Shown in pieces: positions 63,308-64,000 of a stretch of 64,000 nt of DNA. The notes beneath the pieces are model-generated. The model did not search any database, was not told the DNA's origin, and saw only the letters and a program-made list of their open reading frames with translations. The stretch lies in NCBI RefSeq assembly GCF_051020975.1, contig NC_135037.1, forward strand, positions 3,286,001-3,350,000, given 5' to 3'. Numbering within the stretch: the first letter of the stretch is position 1; each line of letters begins with the position of its first letter. Source of the DNA: Osmia lignaria lignaria. Taxonomy: Eukaryota; Arthropoda; Insecta; Hymenoptera; Megachilidae. Both the position numbers and the translations under genes were made by a program.

Positions 63308-64000
63308 CTCCTTTCTGTTCTTTTTCTTTCGCCGCGAGATCAAGCCGGATAAGTCCGCGGAACGGAGGATTCTTATTTATTCAACGATCCCTTGTACACC
63401 GTTCCAACGGATAGAAACTTTTGCTTCGCGCCGGACGAAACTTGCAGCCGCGGTGTTTCCATTAATCTCCCTTTTTCCAGGCCGCTTCGAAAATATTTTA
63501 GAACGCGTTTCCCTCGACCGACGTCGTTCGCAATTAACGAAGTAGCAACGTTACAGTCTGGCGTGGATTACGCGGGAGCCTTGTTTCTCGTTGAACATTC
63601 AAAGGCGTTCGAGCCAGTCTCGCCTCAGCCACGATACGTCCGACGTATATTTTTTTATCTTTTTCGTCCGTCACTTGGTCGACAAGCCAAAGGCTGACGG
63701 ACGTTTCTAAGCTTTTGACGAGGGTCCAGGCGAAACGGAATGAACGAGTCTCGCGCGTACGAAACACAGAGACCGGCTACGGACCAGGGAAAAATTGTTT
63801 ATCGGCCAGGGCTCGACCCCGAGGGATTTTGGAAACGCTCCATCTTCTGTCTCTCGAAAAGCCCGTGCTCCCATTAACACATACACCTACACTCTCGTTC
63901 TTCCTCCACCGTGAAACGGCTTCCTTTATAGGGGATAAAAATTCCGTCCGTCAACGCCAGATACGATCCCTTTATTTTTTAATTTTGCACCGAAAGCGCA

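Larger units (their letters stand above)
48031..64000 (-). other. 5' intron or upstream region, no gene recognised
   Basis: Exon a starts with a split codon, so at least one more coding exon lies upstream. I looked on the minus strand for a short exon ending in the expected acidic pair before a donor and found none. This stretch is therefore probably the 3' part of a long first intron, possibly with the first exon beyond 64 kb. It holds a 23-nt palindrome at 48946-48968, a (CT)12 tract at 54234-54257, a T run at 63295-63307, a hairpin at 61290-61316 and a 248-codon open frame at 57187-57933 without recognisable domains. It has no rRNA and no tRNA I could support. Confidence 0.55.

Overview
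The window is eukaryotic nuclear DNA, most likely from an insect. It has protein-coding exons split by GT-AG introns, long AT-rich introns, abundant CG dinucleotides, homopolymer T tracts and short simple repeats. The CpG-rich intronic texture and the gene family suggest Hymenoptera (bee, wasp or ant). That is an inference from composition, not a proven assignment. There are no bacterial-style operons, CRISPR arrays or rRNA genes, and I could not support any tRNA gene.

One gene can be supported, and it occupies most of the window on the minus strand. It is a TMTC-family gene (transmembrane and tetratricopeptide repeat protein), closest to TMTC2. Six internal coding exons were found, in transcript order: 47790-48030, 46759-47055, 43444-44335, 38875-38989, 15471-15556 and 1379-1623. 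Every junction has GT/AG borders and compatible phases (0, 0, 1, 2, 1). The joined exons give an uninterrupted 625-residue stretch. It runs from the first luminal loop, through the membrane domain with its DUF1736 block, into four TPR units. The first exon (start codon and the family's N-terminal acidic pair) and the last TPR exons are not visible. They should lie beyond the right and left edges respectively, so the locus is larger than 64 kb.

Layout: 1-1378 is the intron after the last visible exon. 1624-15470 is a 13.8 kb intron with a hairpin-plus-palindrome resembling a DNA transposon relic near 14 kb. 15557-38874 is a 23.3 kb intron with a degenerate ~80-100 bp tandem repeat at 35.2-35.4 kb. 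38990-43443, 44336-46758 and 47056-47789 are shorter introns. 48031-64000 is the 3' part of a long 5' intron, or upstream sequence, with no recognisable gene.

TMTC1-4 are endoplasmic reticulum multipass proteins that O-mannosylate cadherin-superfamily domains, and TMTC1/2 have also been linked to ER calcium handling. That role is carried over from the family. I found no dramatic new system. The items most worth a second look are the hairpin/palindrome block at 13.95-14.04 kb, the variable Cys/Asn-rich loop in the large exon, the tandem repeat at 35.2 kb and the TTAA-centred palindrome at 39.5 kb.
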